Assembly (NCBI RefSeq): GCF_003002825.1 | Contig: NZ_PVTE01000042.1 | Location: forward strand, 1-33,848 | Length of the DNA: 33,848 nt | Direction of reading: 5' to 3' | DNA from: Spirosoma oryzae | GTDB taxonomy: Bacteria > Bacteroidota > Bacteroidia > Cytophagales > Spirosomataceae | Part shown: positions 6,854 through 14,157 of the stretch, piece after piece | Layout of the letters: every line of letters begins with the position of its first letter | Position numbering within the stretch: the first letter of the stretch is position 1 | The notes under the pieces: generated by a model | What the model saw: the letters and a program-made list of their open reading frames with translations, nothing else | Told to the model about the DNA's origin: nothing | The model's database searches: none | Program-made: the position numbers and the translations under genes

Positions 6854-7669
6854 ATGCTGGTAATGAGCACAGGGATGACGGTTGTTATCGGGTCCGCCGT
6901 CCTGGTGGGGATGGCTGTGTTCATCATTGTTTTCGTGGCCTACTACCAGCAGCGACAAGCCAAACAGCAGTTAGCGCTTAAGGAAATTCAGGAGCAGCAC
7001 CGGCGCGAACTGATGGCCGCTACGTTCCGGGGGCAGGAAGCCGAGCGGCAACGACTGGCCGAAGACCTGCACGACAGTATCGGTACCATGCTGTCGGTGA
7101 CGAAGATGAGTCTGAATCAGCTCAACCGGCAATTAGATGATGCGGAAAACCGGCGGGGACAACTCCACAAAACCCGCGACATGCTCGACGAGACGATGAG
7201 CAACGTCCGGCGCATCAGCCGCGATCTGGTCCCCACAACGCTACAGCGATTCGGGCTGCTGGCTTCCCTGGAAGAACTGGCCGATCGCGCAACGAACGAT
7301 GAGCTGCGGGTCGTGCTCGATTGTCCGTCGCCAGTCGACCACCTGCCCCAGGCCCTACAGCTGGCGTTTTACCGCATTTCGCAGGAATTACTCAACAACG
7401 CCATTCGCCACGCGCGGGCCGAAACGATCACGATTCAACTGTACTGTGTCGGCCCCGATGCCCGGCTCTCAGTGATCGATGACGGGGTTGGCTTCGATCT
7501 CGACACAATCCTGGAAGACAAAAAGGCGGGGCTGGGACTGCGCAATATCGAAAGCCGGCTGAGCGTCGTTGATGGTCACGTTACGTTCGATGTGGCACCG
7601 GGCCGGGGTTCCCGTATTCATGCCCAGGTATCGCTCGACACGCCATTACTGGTGACGTTAACGAACTGA
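6854..7669 (+). CDS. NarL-type sensor histidine kinase without sensor domain
   Basis: This 271-residue inner-membrane kinase has one N-terminal helix (about residues 8-31), a short charged linker, a HisKA_3 dimerisation/phosphoacceptor region with EAERQRLAEDLHDSIG (phosphorylated His about residue 73), and a C-terminal GHKL ATPase with N-box ISQELLNNAIRHA, G1 DDGVGFD and G2 GLGLRNIESR. There is no periplasmic, PAS or GAF domain, so it must sense through its helix, through the membrane, or through a partner. The two 7TM proteins just upstream are obvious candidate partners (inference). The response regulator gene follows after 93 bp. An upstream TTG at 6830 would add eight residues. Confidence 0.85.
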   Translation: MLVMSTGMTVVIGSAVLVGMAVFIIVFVAYYQQRQAKQQLALKEIQEQHRRELMAATFRGQEAERQRLAEDLHDSIGTMLSVTKMSLNQLNRQLDDAENRRGQLHKTRDMLDETMSNVRRISRDLVPTTLQRFGLLASLEELADRATNDELRVVLDCPSPVDHLPQALQLAFYRISQELLNNAIRHARAETITIQLYCVGPDARLSVIDDGVGFDLDTILEDKKAGLGLRNIESRLSVVDGHVTFDVAPGRGSRIHAQVSLDTPLLVTLTN

Positions 7670-7681
7670 TAAAAAACCCGT

Positions 7682-7689
7682 TACTTTTG
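7682..7689 (+). promoter_or_regulatory. candidate -7 box for the response regulator
   Basis: TACTTTTG is an exact TAnnTTTG match located 73 bases before the regulator start. It suggests the regulator can be transcribed separately from the kinase. No good -33 box is visible. Confidence 0.45.
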
Positions 7690-7762
7690 TTTGCGGCTGC
7701 GTCGTCGTACCGACTAAGGCCACGTACTACCAACCTATTTCCTCTGACTAATCACTGACTGT

Positions 7763-8425
7763 ATGCGAAAAATTCGACTTGCTCTTTGTGACGATCACAC
7801 ACTGTTCCGGCTTGGTATGGCCACTATCCTGGGGCAGATTCATGATTTTGAACTGGTTCTCGAAGCCGCCAATGGACAGGAACTCATCGACAGAATTGCC
7901 CGCAAGACGCCCGACGTCGTGCTGCTTGACCTCAGGATGCCCGTTATGGACGGCATGGCGACTGCCGATTATCTTCGGGAGAAGTATCCGCTCGTCAAGA
8001 TTATCATCCTGACCATGCAGGACGAAGACCGGATGGTGCTTCATCTGCTGGAAAAAGGCGTCGGTGGTTACCTGCTGAAAGACGCCGAAGCAGACGAAGT
8101 CGAACGGGCTATCCGCAAGGTGATGGACGACGGCGTGTACCTGAATGAGTTCGTCTCACGCGCCATGCACCGCCGAATGATAAACAAACCGACGGGGCTA
8201 ACCACCTCCACCAGCCCGTTCTACAACAGCAAGGTTCTGCTGTCGGAGCGCGAGAAAGAAGTACTCTCCCTGCTGTGCGACGGGTTGTCGACAAACGAAA
8301 TCGGTGAGAAGGTTTGCCTGAGCCCACGCACGGTAGAAGGCCACCGGCTGCGTATTCTGGAAAAAACCGGCACCAAAAATACGGCGGGGATGGTGGCCTA
8401 CGCCTTTCGCAACAACCTCGTCTGA
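7763..8425 (+). CDS. NarL/FixJ-family response regulator
   Basis: This 220-residue DNA-binding regulator has an N-terminal receiver domain with acidic pocket D10-D11 (LCDDH), phosphoacceptor D56 (VVLLDLRMP) and the switch lysine in YLLKDA near residue 106. A C-terminal LuxR-type helix-turn-helix covers about residues 155-218, with LSEREKEVLSLL and STNEIGEKVCLSPRTVEGH. It should be phosphorylated by the adjacent HisKA_3 kinase and then bind promoters as a dimer. The gene ends one base before the convergent SDR gene. All key residues are intact. Its targets are unknown; the upstream membrane-protein genes are a natural first guess. Confidence 0.93.
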   Translation: MRKIRLALCDDHTLFRLGMATILGQIHDFELVLEAANGQELIDRIARKTPDVVLLDLRMPVMDGMATADYLREKYPLVKIIILTMQDEDRMVLHLLEKGVGGYLLKDAEADEVERAIRKVMDDGVYLNEFVSRAMHRRMINKPTGLTTSTSPFYNSKVLLSEREKEVLSLLCDGLSTNEIGEKVCLSPRTVEGHRLRILEKTGTKNTAGMVAYAFRNNLV

Positions 8426-8426
8426 C

Positions 8427-9215
8427 CTACAAGCTTCCCGTTCGCCCGCCGTCGACGGGCAGATTGATACCATTGATTGATGCTGCGGCTGGTGTGCAGA
8501 GAAATGCCACAGCCGCAGCAACTTCTTCCGCCGTCACGAAACGACCCGTCGGAATGTCGCGCTGCATCGTCTCCGCAACTTCGTCCTCCGACTTCCCGGA
8601 ACTAGTAGCCCGCATGCGGATCACCGAGTCTAGTCGGGCCGTCTGTGTGTAGCCGGGTAGGACATTGTTGACGGTTACGCCAAACGGCGCGATTTCCAGC
8701 GACAGCGTTTTACTCCACTGCGCCACCGCTCCCCGGATCGTATTCGACACGCCCAACCCAACAATAGGTTGCTTGACCGATGTGCTGATAATGTTGACGA
8801 TTCGACCGTAACCCGCCTGCTTCATCGCTGGCAATACCGCCTGCACCAGCGCCTGATTATTCAGCAAATGGTTATGAAACGTCTGGATAAACGCATCCGC
8901 CGTTGCCTCGATCAGCGCACCGCCCGCCGGTCCTCCCGTGTTGTTGATTAGTATGTGCATGTCCGGGTAGCTGGCCAGATGCTGTTGAATGGCCTGTGCC
9001 ACCGCGCCCTCCTGACCAAAATCAGCCACGATGTAGCGGTGTGTTTGTCCCTTGCCCGTATCCAGCGTCGTCAGTGTTTGCCACAGGCTCTCTTCGTTGC
9101 GCGCCATCAGCACGACGGTAGCGCCCAGTTTGGCCAGTTCAACCGCCGACGCCCGCCCGATTCCCTGCGTGCTGCCGCAGACAAGTGCCGTTTTGCCTGT
9201 TAGATCAAGATTCAT
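8427..9215 (-). CDS. SDR family protein with degenerate active site
   Basis: This 262-residue Rossmann-fold protein has a short-chain dehydrogenase/reductase frame: CGSTQGIGRA at residues 13-22, NNTGGPAGG at 91-99, IISTS with S144, and a C-terminal PVDGGRTGSL as in FabG-like enzymes. The catalytic YxxxK, expected 13 residues after S144, is replaced by S157-N-T-I-R161, so both the tyrosine and the lysine are missing. Related divergent FabG-like SDRs with a substituted tyrosine are known, so this is probably a conserved subfamily rather than decay. The reaction and substrate cannot be inferred, and it may bind NAD(P) without classical catalysis. It is divergent to the DUF547 gene (62 bp) and convergent with the regulator. 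Confidence 0.88.
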   Translation of the reverse strand: MNLDLTGKTALVCGSTQGIGRASAVELAKLGATVVLMARNEESLWQTLTTLDTGKGQTHRYIVADFGQEGAVAQAIQQHLASYPDMHILINNTGGPAGGALIEATADAFIQTFHNHLLNNQALVQAVLPAMKQAGYGRIVNIISTSVKQPIVGLGVSNTIRGAVAQWSKTLSLEIAPFGVTVNNVLPGYTQTARLDSVIRMRATSSGKSEDEVAETMQRDIPTGRFVTAEEVAAAVAFLCTPAAASINGINLPVDGGRTGSL

Positions 9216-9241
9216 ATACTGCGTTGTTTTTTGTGTACGCC

Positions 9242-9249
9242 TAAATTTG
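9242..9249 (+). promoter_or_regulatory. candidate -7 box for DUF547 gene
   Basis: TAAATTTG matches TAnnTTTG exactly, 28 bases before the ATG at 9278. That short distance supports the later ATG over the in-frame TTG at 9266. No well-spaced -33 TTG is seen. Confidence 0.4.
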
Positions 9250-9277
9250 GCAATCGTTTCGTTCGTTGCCTTGTCGT

Positions 9278-10021
9278 ATGTCTATTCGCCCGCTTGTTCT
9301 GCTGCTGTTGTTTTCCTGCCTGACTATTACTTCAATGGCGGCACCACCCAGCCATAGCGGTTGGAACCGTTTGCTGAAACAGTACGTCAACGAGCGCGGC
9401 ATGGTCGATTACCAGGGGATGAAACGCGATCAGGCTCGGCTGAAAACGTACCTCGACCTGCTTAGCCAAAACCCACCCACACCCGCCTGGTCGACGAATG
9501 AACAGATGGCGTACTGGATCAATGCGTACAATGCATTCACAGTACAGCTCATTCTCGATCACTATCCCGTCACAAGTATCAAAGACATCGGCTCGGCAGT
9601 GCAGATTCCTCATGTCAACACCCCGTGGACGGAGAAGTTTTTTTCGATTGGCGGCAGAAAGATGAGTCTCGACAACATCGCGAACGGTACGCTACGCAAG
9701 CAGTTCAACGACCCACGGATTCATTTCGCACTGGTCAATGCCGCCAAATCAGGCCCGCGTCTGCGCAATGAAGCCTATACCCCCACCCGGCTTGCCGAGC
9801 AACTTAACGAACAGGGCGTCGACTTTTTGAACGATCCCACCAAAAATGCGATTGCGCCCACCCGCGCCAGTCTGTCGAAGCTTTTCGATTGGTACAAGGG
9901 CGACTTTACAAAAAACAAACGCTCGGTCGTGTACTGGGTAAATCGCTACTCGCAGACAAAAATAGCCGACGATATAGCCATCTCGTATCTGGATTTCAAC
10001 TGGCAATTGAACGAGCAGTGA
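9278..10021 (+). CDS. DUF547 domain-containing exported protein
   Basis: This 247-residue protein starts at ATG 9278 with a good signal peptide (MSIRPLVLLLLFSCL... ending near SMAAPP). An in-frame TTG at 9266 would add four residues. The mature part shows the DUF547 signature: YVNERGMVDYQGMK, QMAYWINAYNAFTV, a FSIGGRKMSLDNIAN segment, then DPRIHFALVNAAKSGPRLRNEAYTP. The family usually has CAS.SCP at this last motif; here it is NAAKSGP, so the cysteines common in other members are absent. The function of DUF547 is unknown and it acts in the periplasm. The cryptochrome gene follows after 97 bp, with no evident regulatory link. Confidence 0.85.
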   Translation: MSIRPLVLLLLFSCLTITSMAAPPSHSGWNRLLKQYVNERGMVDYQGMKRDQARLKTYLDLLSQNPPTPAWSTNEQMAYWINAYNAFTVQLILDHYPVTSIKDIGSAVQIPHVNTPWTEKFFSIGGRKMSLDNIANGTLRKQFNDPRIHFALVNAAKSGPRLRNEAYTPTRLAEQLNEQGVDFLNDPTKNAIAPTRASLSKLFDWYKGDFTKNKRSVVYWVNRYSQTKIADDIAISYLDFNWQLNEQ

Positions 10022-10118
10022 GCCAGTCGGATACGGGTCTGGTCGACAAACAGGGCAAACAATACTATTCGGCGGCTGTTCATAGAGCGAAGCCTGACCA
10101 GGCTGAACAGGATTGGTT

Positions 10119-11582
10119 ATGCCGAAAAAAATTGTTTACTGGTTTAGAAATGACCTTCGCCTGCACGACAACGAAGGATTTACCCGCGCCCTGTCCGACG
10201 CCGATACAGTATTGCCCGTTTTTGTTTTCGACACCGACTGGTTTGCTGATTTACCAGCCATCGGTTTTCGAAAGATGGGCGTCTTTCAGGCCCACTTCCT
10301 GCGGCAATCGGTAATTGACTTACAATCGTCACTCCGTAACCGGGGCGGTGATCTGTTGATTCGTGTTGGTAATCCGGCAACTATACTGGCGGAGATAGCC
10401 CGTGACAGCGAAGCCGACGCTATTTATGCTAGCAAGGAGGTAACGCAGGAAGAAACCGATATTGAGTCTGATCTGAGCAAGCGACTCAAACCACTCAACA
10501 TTGACCTCGACCTGATCTGGCAATCAACACTGTACCATGTGCGCGATCTGCCTTTTGCCGTCGCGAAACTCCCTAACGTCTTTACGCAGTTTCGCAAGGA
10601 AGTAGAGAAACGGGCGGATGTCCGTGAGTTGATCCCCACGCCCGAACGCCTATCGATATCGGCAGATCAGGATATGGGTACGGTTCCGACACTGGCCGAA
10701 CTTGGCTACTCGCCCGACGAGATTAGCCGTGTCGACCAGCCGGACCAACGGGCAGTCTTACCGTTTCAGGGTGGTGAGTCAGCGGGTATTAGTCGGCTGA
10801 ATCACTACCTGTGGGAAAGCGATCAGCTACGGACGTACAAAAACACCCGTAACGGTATGCTGGGAGAAGGTTACTCCTCGAAGTTTTCGGCCTGGCTGGC
10901 ACTGGGTTGTCTGTCGCCCCGGTTTATTTACCACGAAATAAAGCGGTACGAAGCTGAGCGGGTCGAAAACGATTCGACATACTGGCTGGTCTTCGAACTA
11001 CTCTGGCGCGACTTTTTCCGGTTCGTAGCTCTCCGGTTTGGCAACCGGATTTTCAAGATCAGTGGTATTCGCAATGACATTACCAAACGCTGGCGACGCG
11101 ATCAGGACCTTTTCCTGCGCTGGGCTGCGGGCGAGACGGGCATTCCGTTCATAGATGCCAACATGCGCGAATTGAACGCCACTGGCTTCATGTCGAACCG
11201 GGGTCGGCAAAACGTCGGGAGTTTTCTGGTAAAGGACCTCGGCATCGACTGGACCTGGGGAGCGGCCTACTTCGAAAGTCAGCTGATCGACTACGACCCG
11301 TGCAGCAACTGGGGCAACTGGAACTACGTGGCTGGTGTTGGTAACGACCCACGCGAAGATCGCTACTTCAACATTCTGTCGCAGGCTACACGTTACGATG
11401 AGCAGGGCGCTTACGTCAAACACTGGCTCCCTGAACTGGCCAACGTTCCCGCCGACCGCATCCACAAAGTCTACGAGTTGCCAAACGCTGAGTTGGGGCA
11501 GTATGACGTTTATCCCGGCGACAATTATCCGTTGCCGATCGTCAGGCCCGAGCGGTGGACAGACGCCAAATTCAACCGCTGA
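10119..11582 (+). CDS. DASH family cryptochrome
   Basis: This 487-residue flavoprotein belongs to the photolyase/cryptochrome family, DASH branch, which repairs pyrimidine dimers mainly in single-stranded or looped DNA and may act in light signalling. The N-terminal antenna domain begins KKIVYWFRNDLRLHDN (residues 3-18). The FAD domain shows TRNGMLGEGYSSKFSAWLAL (243-262, with S253, S254 and K255), ELLWRDFFRF (293-302), DANMREL (346), MSNRGRQNV (358) and DYDPCSNWGNWNYVAGVGND (391-410), which are characteristic DASH segments. The ATG at 10119 is chosen over the TTG at 10113. It is a single-gene unit between DUF547 and lemA. Confidence 0.95.
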   Translation: MPKKIVYWFRNDLRLHDNEGFTRALSDADTVLPVFVFDTDWFADLPAIGFRKMGVFQAHFLRQSVIDLQSSLRNRGGDLLIRVGNPATILAEIARDSEADAIYASKEVTQEETDIESDLSKRLKPLNIDLDLIWQSTLYHVRDLPFAVAKLPNVFTQFRKEVEKRADVRELIPTPERLSISADQDMGTVPTLAELGYSPDEISRVDQPDQRAVLPFQGGESAGISRLNHYLWESDQLRTYKNTRNGMLGEGYSSKFSAWLALGCLSPRFIYHEIKRYEAERVENDSTYWLVFELLWRDFFRFVALRFGNRIFKISGIRNDITKRWRRDQDLFLRWAAGETGIPFIDANMRELNATGFMSNRGRQNVGSFLVKDLGIDWTWGAAYFESQLIDYDPCSNWGNWNYVAGVGNDPREDRYFNILSQATRYDEQGAYVKHWLPELANVPADRIHKVYELPNAELGQYDVYPGDNYPLPIVRPERWTDAKFNR

Positions 11583-11657
11583 CGTATATTCAGCTGAATT
11601 TATCCGCAGTTTTACTCAATTTTATCACCAACAAAATCGATTTCATCTACACACGTC

Positions 11658-12239
11658 ATGTCAAAGTCGCTCATCATCGTAGTTGTCATCGCCCTCATTC
11701 TGGGCATGTATGGCTGTAGTTCGTACAACGGCCTGGTCACTAGTGATACTAACGTACAGGAAAAATGGTCGCAGGTCCAGACGCAATACCAGCGCCGGTC
11801 CGACCTGATTCCGAATCTGGTCAATACCGTTAAGGGAGCCGCAAATTTTGAGAAGGGCACACTAGTAGCCGTGCAGGAAGCCCGCTCGAAAGCCACGTCG
11901 ATCAACCTGACCGCCGATCAGCTGACGCCCGAAAACGTGCAGAAGTTTCAGGCTGCGCAGGATCAGCTTAGCGGTTCGCTGTCCCGTCTGCTGGCCGTAG
12001 CCGAGAACTACCCAAACCTAAAAGCCACGCAGAACTTTTCGGAATTGCAGGCCCAACTGGAAGGAACGGAAAACCGTATCTCGGTCGCTCGTAACGATTT
12101 CAACGGTGCCGTTCGGGAATACAACCAATCGGTACGCTCGTTCCCCAACAATATCTTCGCGGGTATCTTCGGCTTCCCCGTAAAAGGTTTCTTCGAAGCC
12201 TCGCAGGCCGCTCAGAACGCTCCTTCCGTACAGTTCTAA
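11658..12239 (+). CDS. lemA: LemA family protein
   Basis: This 193-residue membrane-anchored protein has an N-terminal hydrophobic helix (residues 3-19) that ends in GMYGCSSYN, which could also be a lipobox with C20. Next comes the LemA core: VQEKWSQVQTQYQRRSDLIPNLVNTVKGAANFEKGTL, read as coiled-coil helices. The rest is helical, with the GIFGFP and FF.A segments near the C-terminus that are usual in LemA. The molecular function is not established; the family is linked to cell-envelope processes. It is followed by two TPM-domain genes on the same strand, a common Bacteroidetes arrangement that supports a shared envelope role. A 12-bp palindrome ATTCAGCTGAAT lies at 11588-11599 upstream. Confidence 0.93.
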   Translation: MSKSLIIVVVIALILGMYGCSSYNGLVTSDTNVQEKWSQVQTQYQRRSDLIPNLVNTVKGAANFEKGTLVAVQEARSKATSINLTADQLTPENVQKFQAAQDQLSGSLSRLLAVAENYPNLKATQNFSELQAQLEGTENRISVARNDFNGAVREYNQSVRSFPNNIFAGIFGFPVKGFFEASQAAQNAPSVQF

Positions 12240-12247
12240 CAATCGGA

Positions 12248-12287
12248 AACCATCCGGATCAGTGTAATCGCCCTGGTCCGGATGGTT
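12248..12287. repeat. hairpin between lemA and TPM gene
   Basis: Fifteen-base arms AACCATCCGGATCAG and CTGGTCCGGATGGTT pair with one mismatch around a ten-base loop. There is no T-tract, so it is more likely a processing or partial-termination hairpin inside the operon than a full terminator. Confidence 0.65.
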
Positions 12288-12301
12288 AACTCCAGTCGCC
12301 C

Positions 12302-12736
12302 ATGAGCAGCCCATTCACACCAGTCGAGCAGGAACAGATCATTGACGCGATCCGGCGGGCAGAGCAGGCTACGTCGGGCGAAATCCGTGTGCATATCGAA
12401 GCCCATTGTTCGTCGCTCGACCCGGTTCAGCGAGCCATCGACGTGTTTCATCATCTGGGCATGCACGAAACCAAGCAACGCAACGGGGTTCTGTTTTACC
12501 TGGCTCACACCGATCACAAATTTGCGATCGTGGGCGACCAGGGAATCAATCAGCAGGTGCCGAGCGATTTCTGGCAAAGTACCAAAGACCTGATGCGGGG
12601 CTACTTCGTTCAGGCGCAGTACGTTGAAGGACTGCGACAAGGTATCGACCGTGCCGGTCAGCAGCTGAAGCATTATTTTCCGTACGACGGAGCCACCGAC
12701 GTCAATGAGCTTCCCGACGACATCTCGTTTAGTTAA
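12302..12736 (+). CDS. TPM domain-containing protein (cytoplasmic type)
   Basis: This 144-residue protein has no signal peptide. It carries a TPM (TLP18.3/Psb32/MOLO-1) domain: EQIIDAIRRAEQATSGEIRVHIE at the start, RNGVLFYLAHTDHKFAIVGDQGINQQV in the middle, and GLRQGIDRAGQQLKHYFPY near the end. It matches the short form (COG3762-like) regularly found between lemA and a longer exported TPM protein. Acid phosphatase activity is known for a plant relative, but the bacterial function is unproven. The 3' end overlaps or nearly abuts the next gene, depending on the start chosen there. Confidence 0.88.
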   Translation: MSSPFTPVEQEQIIDAIRRAEQATSGEIRVHIEAHCSSLDPVQRAIDVFHHLGMHETKQRNGVLFYLAHTDHKFAIVGDQGINQQVPSDFWQSTKDLMRGYFVQAQYVEGLRQGIDRAGQQLKHYFPYDGATDVNELPDDISFS

Positions 12737-12743
12737 TCCTGCC

Positions 12744-13577
12744 GTGAACGTTACGACCAATACATCGCTAGCTCGTTTGCTGCCCACCAGTTTACTCGTG
12801 GTGCTCCTGTCGTTAGTGGCATTGGCGGGGTACGCGCAAAGCGCATCGTTAGCCGATTCGGTTATTCCGGCTCGTCCGAATCCGCCCCGCCTGGTCAACG
12901 ATTTTGCGGGAGCACTTAGCGCACAGGAACGCGCCCGGCTGGAGCAGAAACTCACGGCCTACAACGATTCGACCTCCACGCAGATCACCATCGTCATCGT
13001 CAAAACGACGGAGCCCTACCCAATCGGCGACTTTGCCTTTCAGGTAGGCCGTAAATGGGGCGTTGGCCAGAGTCAGAAGAATAACGGTCTTGTACTGGCC
13101 TGGGCTACGCAAACCCGAAAAGTGTACATCGCCACGGGCTACGGTCTGGAAGGTGCTATTCCCGACGCTATCGCCAAGCGAATCATTGCCAACGATATTA
13201 TTCCGGCGTTCAAAGAGAAGCGTTATTTCGACGGTCTTGACGCGGCCACTACCGAGATTATTCAACGGGCGCAGGGCGAGTACAAAGCTGATCCACGCTC
13301 GTCGGATGATGATGGCGGTTTTGGCGGCCTCTTTTTCCTGATCGTCGTTGGTCTGATCATTTTCGTCATTTTCGCCAATCGTAATCGCGGGGGGGGCGGC
13401 AGCAATCGCAACCGGGGTGGCGGCTTCTTCCCACCGGTCTTCTTCCCAACGTCGACAGGTTCGGGCTGGGGTGGCTCCAGCGTTGGGGGTGGTTTCGGCG
13501 GAGGAAGTGGCGGTGGGGGCTTTGGCGGCTTCGGCGGAGGTAGCTTCGGGGGCGGTGGTGCCGGGGGCGACTACTAG
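12744..13577 (+). CDS. YgcG family TPM domain protein with glycine-rich tail
   Basis: The GTG at 12744 gives a 277-residue protein with a compact signal peptide (NVTTNTSLARLLPTS, then a hydrophobic core, cleavage near GYAQS). An ATG at 12705 would add 13 residues, overlap the previous gene by 32 bases and lengthen the n-region, so it is less likely but not excluded. The TPM domain runs from PRLVNDFAGALSAQERARLE through TQITIVIVKT and GLVLAWATQTRKVYIATGYGLEG. A transmembrane helix follows (GLFFLIVVGLIIFVIFA). The C-terminal 60 residues are glycine-rich and end GGGGAGGDY, as in YgcG proteins. It completes the lemA-TPM-TPM cassette. Its stop codon shares bases with the convergent nuoJ stop in CTAG. 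Confidence 0.88.
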   Translation: MNVTTNTSLARLLPTSLLVVLLSLVALAGYAQSASLADSVIPARPNPPRLVNDFAGALSAQERARLEQKLTAYNDSTSTQITIVIVKTTEPYPIGDFAFQVGRKWGVGQSQKNNGLVLAWATQTRKVYIATGYGLEGAIPDAIAKRIIANDIIPAFKEKRYFDGLDAATTEIIQRAQGEYKADPRSSDDDGGFGGLFFLIVVGLIIFVIFANRNRGGGGSNRNRGGGFFPPVFFPTSTGSGWGGSSVGGGFGGGSGGGGFGGFGGGSFGGGGAGGDY

Positions 13578-14107
13578 TTCGTCGTCTGATTGCGCGCTGC
13601 CAGATACGTAGCGCCTACCAGTGCCGCCAGCAACAACACGCCCGCAATTTCAAACGGCACAACGTACTCCGTCATTAGCTGTTTCCCGATCGTTTGTATC
13701 GTCGACTGCCAGCCAACCGGCTCGTTAAGCAGCGGAAAGTTTGCCCGCGCCAGCAACGTATACAACGCAACAAACAAGCTTGTAGCGATCGCAAAACCAG
13801 CCAATGTAGCTCCCGTTCGATTCAGTGATGGTACACGATTGGCCGTCTGGCTATTGACCGCAGCGGCTGGTTCGGCTTTGTGCGTCAGCATCACGCCGAA
13901 AATCACCAGTACCAGAACGCCCCCCACGTAGATCATAATCTGCGCAACAGCTAAAAAATCAGCACTGGCCAGTACAAATAGTCCGGCCACGCCCAGCAGG
14001 GTGAGCAGTAGAAAGAATGCTGCGTACAACACATTGCGGGTTACCAGTACGGCAATAGCACCAAGTAGCGTAAGCGCCGAAAATCCGTAGAAAGCGAGCT
14101 GAATCAC
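13574..14107 (-). CDS. nuoJ: NADH-quinone oxidoreductase subunit J
   Basis: NuoJ is an inner-membrane subunit of the proton-pumping arm of complex I. The 177-residue sequence has five hydrophobic helices: FYGFSALTLLGAIAVLVTRN, YAAFFLLLTLLGVAGLFVL, FLAVAQIMIYVGGVLVLVIFGVML (the conserved pi-bulge helix with IYVGGVLVLVIF), one around residue 105, and the last near FEIAGVLLLAALVGATYLA. The length is normal. It lies 50 bp downstream of nuoI on the minus strand, but nuoK and the following nuo genes are absent: the next gene is convergent. The C-terminus (AARNQTTN) is soluble. Confidence 0.93.
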   Translation of the reverse strand: MIQLAFYGFSALTLLGAIAVLVTRNVLYAAFFLLLTLLGVAGLFVLASADFLAVAQIMIYVGGVLVLVIFGVMLTHKAEPAAAVNSQTANRVPSLNRTGATLAGFAIATSLFVALYTLLARANFPLLNEPVGWQSTIQTIGKQLMTEYVVPFEIAGVLLLAALVGATYLAARNQTTN

Positions 14108-14157
14108 AGCGGAAAGAAGAAAGGTGTACTAAAAAAGCCGATTGACTAAAGCTGACA

